Shown here: piece by piece, positions 32,258 to 33,880 of the stretch
Position numbering within the stretch: position 1 is the stretch's first letter
How the letters are laid out: each line of letters starts with the position of its first letter
Assembly: GCA_042573625.1 (NCBI GenBank)
Contig: JBHPCZ010000030.1
Location: 1-33,880, forward strand
Direction: 5' to 3'
From: JBHPCZ01 sp042573625
GTDB taxonomy: Bacteria; Desulfobacterota; Desulfobacteria; Desulfobacterales; UBA11574
Length of the DNA stretch: 33,880 nt
Notes under the pieces: generated by a model
Told to the model about the DNA's origin: nothing
The model's database searches: none
What the model saw: the letters and a program-made list of their open reading frames with translations, nothing else
Program-made: the position numbers and the translations under genes

Positions 32258-32682
32258 GTGGATGAGTACATTAGACGTGTATTAACGGGATGCGTTTCAA
32301 AAAATTGGTTTTTTATAGAATGACGTTTAAAATTTAGGGGGGAGAATGCGCTTGCTGTTGCCAGCTGTCCTTTTCTGGTCAAATAGGACTTTTCGAATTA
32401 ATATAGACACTAAGGAAAATTTTATAATTCCATGCTCTGTTCGAAATGATTAATAAGTGGATTCGTTGATTGGCAAGCTGTGAAAAGCGATAAAGGATAA
32501 GATATGCGAAAAGGCGTAATAAAAAGAAATATTATTCGTCATATTTGAACATGATGCTATCAAATCGGATTGCACAATGAGGCTTTAGTGAATCCTTAAC
32601 GTTGTCAAAAAACTCTAAGCCAACTGGATCTATAGCCCCTGTTTGTAAAGGGCAGCAGGTATTAATCGAGCCTGATTCAACA
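32258..32682. other. Intergenic region between divergent CCA-adding enzyme and rhomboid genes
   Basis: About 425 bp that should hold both promoters. It is AT-rich with a G run (GGGGGGAG near 32337) and no gene I can support. A 63-codon minus-strand frame (32532-32723) overlaps the rhomboid start and lacks a ribosome site. Confidence 0.4.
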
Positions 32683-33880
32683 ATGTCAACACCACTTAAT
32701 ACATTGCCGCAGCCATATGCCAATGCAAAAAAGGAATCTTATCTCTACCCCTTAATCGGCGCATTTTTTCTACCAATAATTGTCGGCTTTTTAATGCCAA
32801 AATTATATGGGTCTATTTCGTTTTTCTTTACCCTACTTGTGATTTTAATATTTGTCATTATGCTTACAAGCATTTTTTCTTCATGCGTATTAAGTGGTGA
32901 TACATCAGCAAATCACTTTTTATGGCGTATCAGGCCGTTCCCACCTGGATTTGTAATAGGGACTGATCTTGAAACAAGAACCTTTCCCTGGGCGGTTTCA
33001 TCATTAGTTATAGCAAATGCCTTACTGTTTATCATTTCTTCAAAAGAAACTTTGAAAAATGGTGCCTTCCCTCCGCATGGTGACCCGCTGCTGATAAAAT
33101 TAATAATTTCAATTTTTTCAAGCTGTTTTCTCCATAGAGATCTATTCCATCTACTGGGGAATATGGTGTTTTTGTGGGTATTTGGGCGCGCGATCGAGTC
33201 CAGGGTCGGATCGCTGCGGTTTTTGTTTATCTATTTCCTGTGTATTGTGTCATCCCAATTCATGGTCATTGTCCTGCTCAAATTTCAGGCCGTTCACTTG
33301 AAGTCAACGATTTTTTTGGAAAACTTTCATTCAATAGGTTCATCAGGGGCTGTCGCCGGCATATTGGGTCTTTTTGTTGTTCGCTGCTTCTTCGCGCGGG
33401 TCATTGTATGCTTTCCAGTTTTGTTCATCCCTTTCATATCAATGCCCATCAGAATACACGGAACTGTTCTGGTTGGTCTCTTCTTTGCGAGAGATGTGGC
33501 GGGAAGCGTGGCCCTATTTGAGTGGCCGTTTATTCGGATCAATTTTTGGGCCCATGTCGGCGGATATTTGTGCGGCTTTTTTTTGGGTTACATCATGAAA
33601 TTACACAAAGAGGCTTTGATCGAATCCATTGAAGCGAAGGCAGAACGGCTTGGCCGTAACTCTTTAAATAAAATGGAAGTTAAAAGGCTTTATGAAGATA
33701 TTCTTGCCCGTGAAACCAATAATGAAAGAGCCCTAACGCATTTTTTTAATTTTTATAACGACAATAGTTATAGCGACAACTATAAAGATCTGGCGGCGTC
33801 CTATTATGCACGCCTCATGAAGACTCTGATTAAAAAAGATTTTGCCAGAGCCGTTGGCCTGTTTAATAATCATTCTCCAT
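32683..33880 (+). CDS. Rhomboid-family intramembrane serine protease (3' end outside window)
   Basis: The frame is open from ATG 32683 to the window end (399 codons, no stop). An N-terminal region has two or three membrane segments (LIGAFFLPIIVGFLMP, FFFTLLVILIFVIML). The rhomboid core follows: SSCFLHRDLFHLLGNMVFLWVFGRAIE (loop-1 region), HSIGSSGAVAGILGLF with catalytic S221 in GxSG, and INFWAHVGGYLCGFFLGY with catalytic H291. A charged cytoplasmic-type tail begins at about 305 (KLHKEALIESIEAKAERL). Rhomboids cleave membrane-spanning substrates; the target is unknown. TTG 32600 is a weaker alternative start. It is transcribed divergently from the CCA enzyme gene. Confidence 0.88.
   Translation, partial: MSTPLNTLPQPYANAKKESYLYPLIGAFFLPIIVGFLMPKLYGSISFFFTLLVILIFVIMLTSIFSSCVLSGDTSANHFLWRIRPFPPGFVIGTDLETRTFPWAVSSLVIANALLFIISSKETLKNGAFPPHGDPLLIKLIISIFSSCFLHRDLFHLLGNMVFLWVFGRAIESRVGSLRFLFIYFLCIVSSQFMVIVLLKFQAVHLKSTIFLENFHSIGSSGAVAGILGLFVVRCFFARVIVCFPVLFIPFISMPIRIHGTVLVGLFFARDVAGSVALFEWPFIRINFWAHVGGYLCGFFLGYIMKLHKEALIESIEAKAERLGRNSLNKMEVKRLYEDILARETNNERALTHFFNFYNDNSYSDNYKDLAASYYARLMKTLIKKDFARAVGLFNNHSP

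Noticed and set aside
32494..32546. 14-codon leader peptide (MRKGVIKR...) upstream of the rhomboid gene
   Set aside because: Too short and featureless to distinguish from chance, although an AGGA lies upstream.
32532..32723. 63-codon minus-strand frame upstream of the rhomboid gene
   Set aside because: The composition looks protein-like, but it has no ribosome site and overlaps the first 41 bp of the well-supported rhomboid frame.

Overview
The window looks like chromosomal DNA of a bacterium, most likely a Desulfobacterota-type deltaproteobacterium. That is an inference from gene content: GAF/MshEN/GspE-type proteins, a MoxR-VWA pair, DUF3142 plus TPR envelope proteins, IS3- and IS4-family elements, a bacterial-type CCA-adding enzyme with an HD domain, and clear Shine-Dalgarno sites. 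No rRNA, tRNA, CRISPR array or phage structural module was found. Much of the window is accessory DNA containing insertion sequences and truncated genes.

Layout. (1) 1-2.5 kb, plus strand: the tail of an unknown gene, then an archaeal/eukaryotic-type MCM helicase. A palindromic array of five GTCGT and five ACGAC blocks lies in frame inside its N-terminal domain. (2) 3.0-8.65 kb, minus strand: DUF3142 protein, secreted helical-repeat protein, ADP-ribosylglycohydrolase (ARH), then a nonsense-broken small gene and two small unknowns. (3) 8.7-15.7 kb, minus strand: a probable operon running unknown protein, GAF-MshEN protein, TPR protein, [IS4 insertion], small protein (intact paralogue of the broken one in region 2), unknown, ARH N-terminal stub, calcineurin-like phosphoesterase, small unknown. 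The IS4 element sits at the end of the TPR gene and replaces its last residues. (4) 16.1-18.2 kb, plus strand: two small unknowns and an apparently intact IS3 element with a T TTT TTA slippery site. (5) 18.3-20.1 kb, plus strand: a lipoprotein combining M23 endopeptidase and L,D-transpeptidase domains, and a PTH2-like protein. (6) 20.3-23.5 kb, minus strand: an ADP-ribosyltransferase (ART) preceded by a nucleoside-hydrolase stub, and a secreted protein with caspase-like and NlpC/P60-like halves. Two inverted copies of one IS end flank the latter, next to a glutamine-amidotransferase C-terminal remnant. (7) 23.5-29.3 kb, minus strand: an operon of a GspE/PilB-like protein whose ATP-binding motifs are destroyed (GAF + MshEN + dead ATPase), a MoxR AAA+ ATPase, a VWA protein with an HExxH motif, and a small unknown. 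A perfect 13-bp inverted repeat lies just upstream. (8) 29.7-33.9 kb: NADAR protein, small unknown, CCA-adding enzyme (minus), and a rhomboid protease running off the right end (plus).

Two themes stand out. First, the GAF-MshEN architecture appears twice, once alone and once fused to a GspE fold lacking the Walker A lysine and the catalytic glutamate. This suggests a c-di-GMP- or ligand-sensing scaffold working with MoxR/VWA chaperone-like partners rather than a secretion motor. Second, NAD/ADP-ribose enzymes are dense (ART, ARH, ARH stub, NADAR, nucleoside-hydrolase stub), and in two places an ARH sequence sits beside the same small-protein family.
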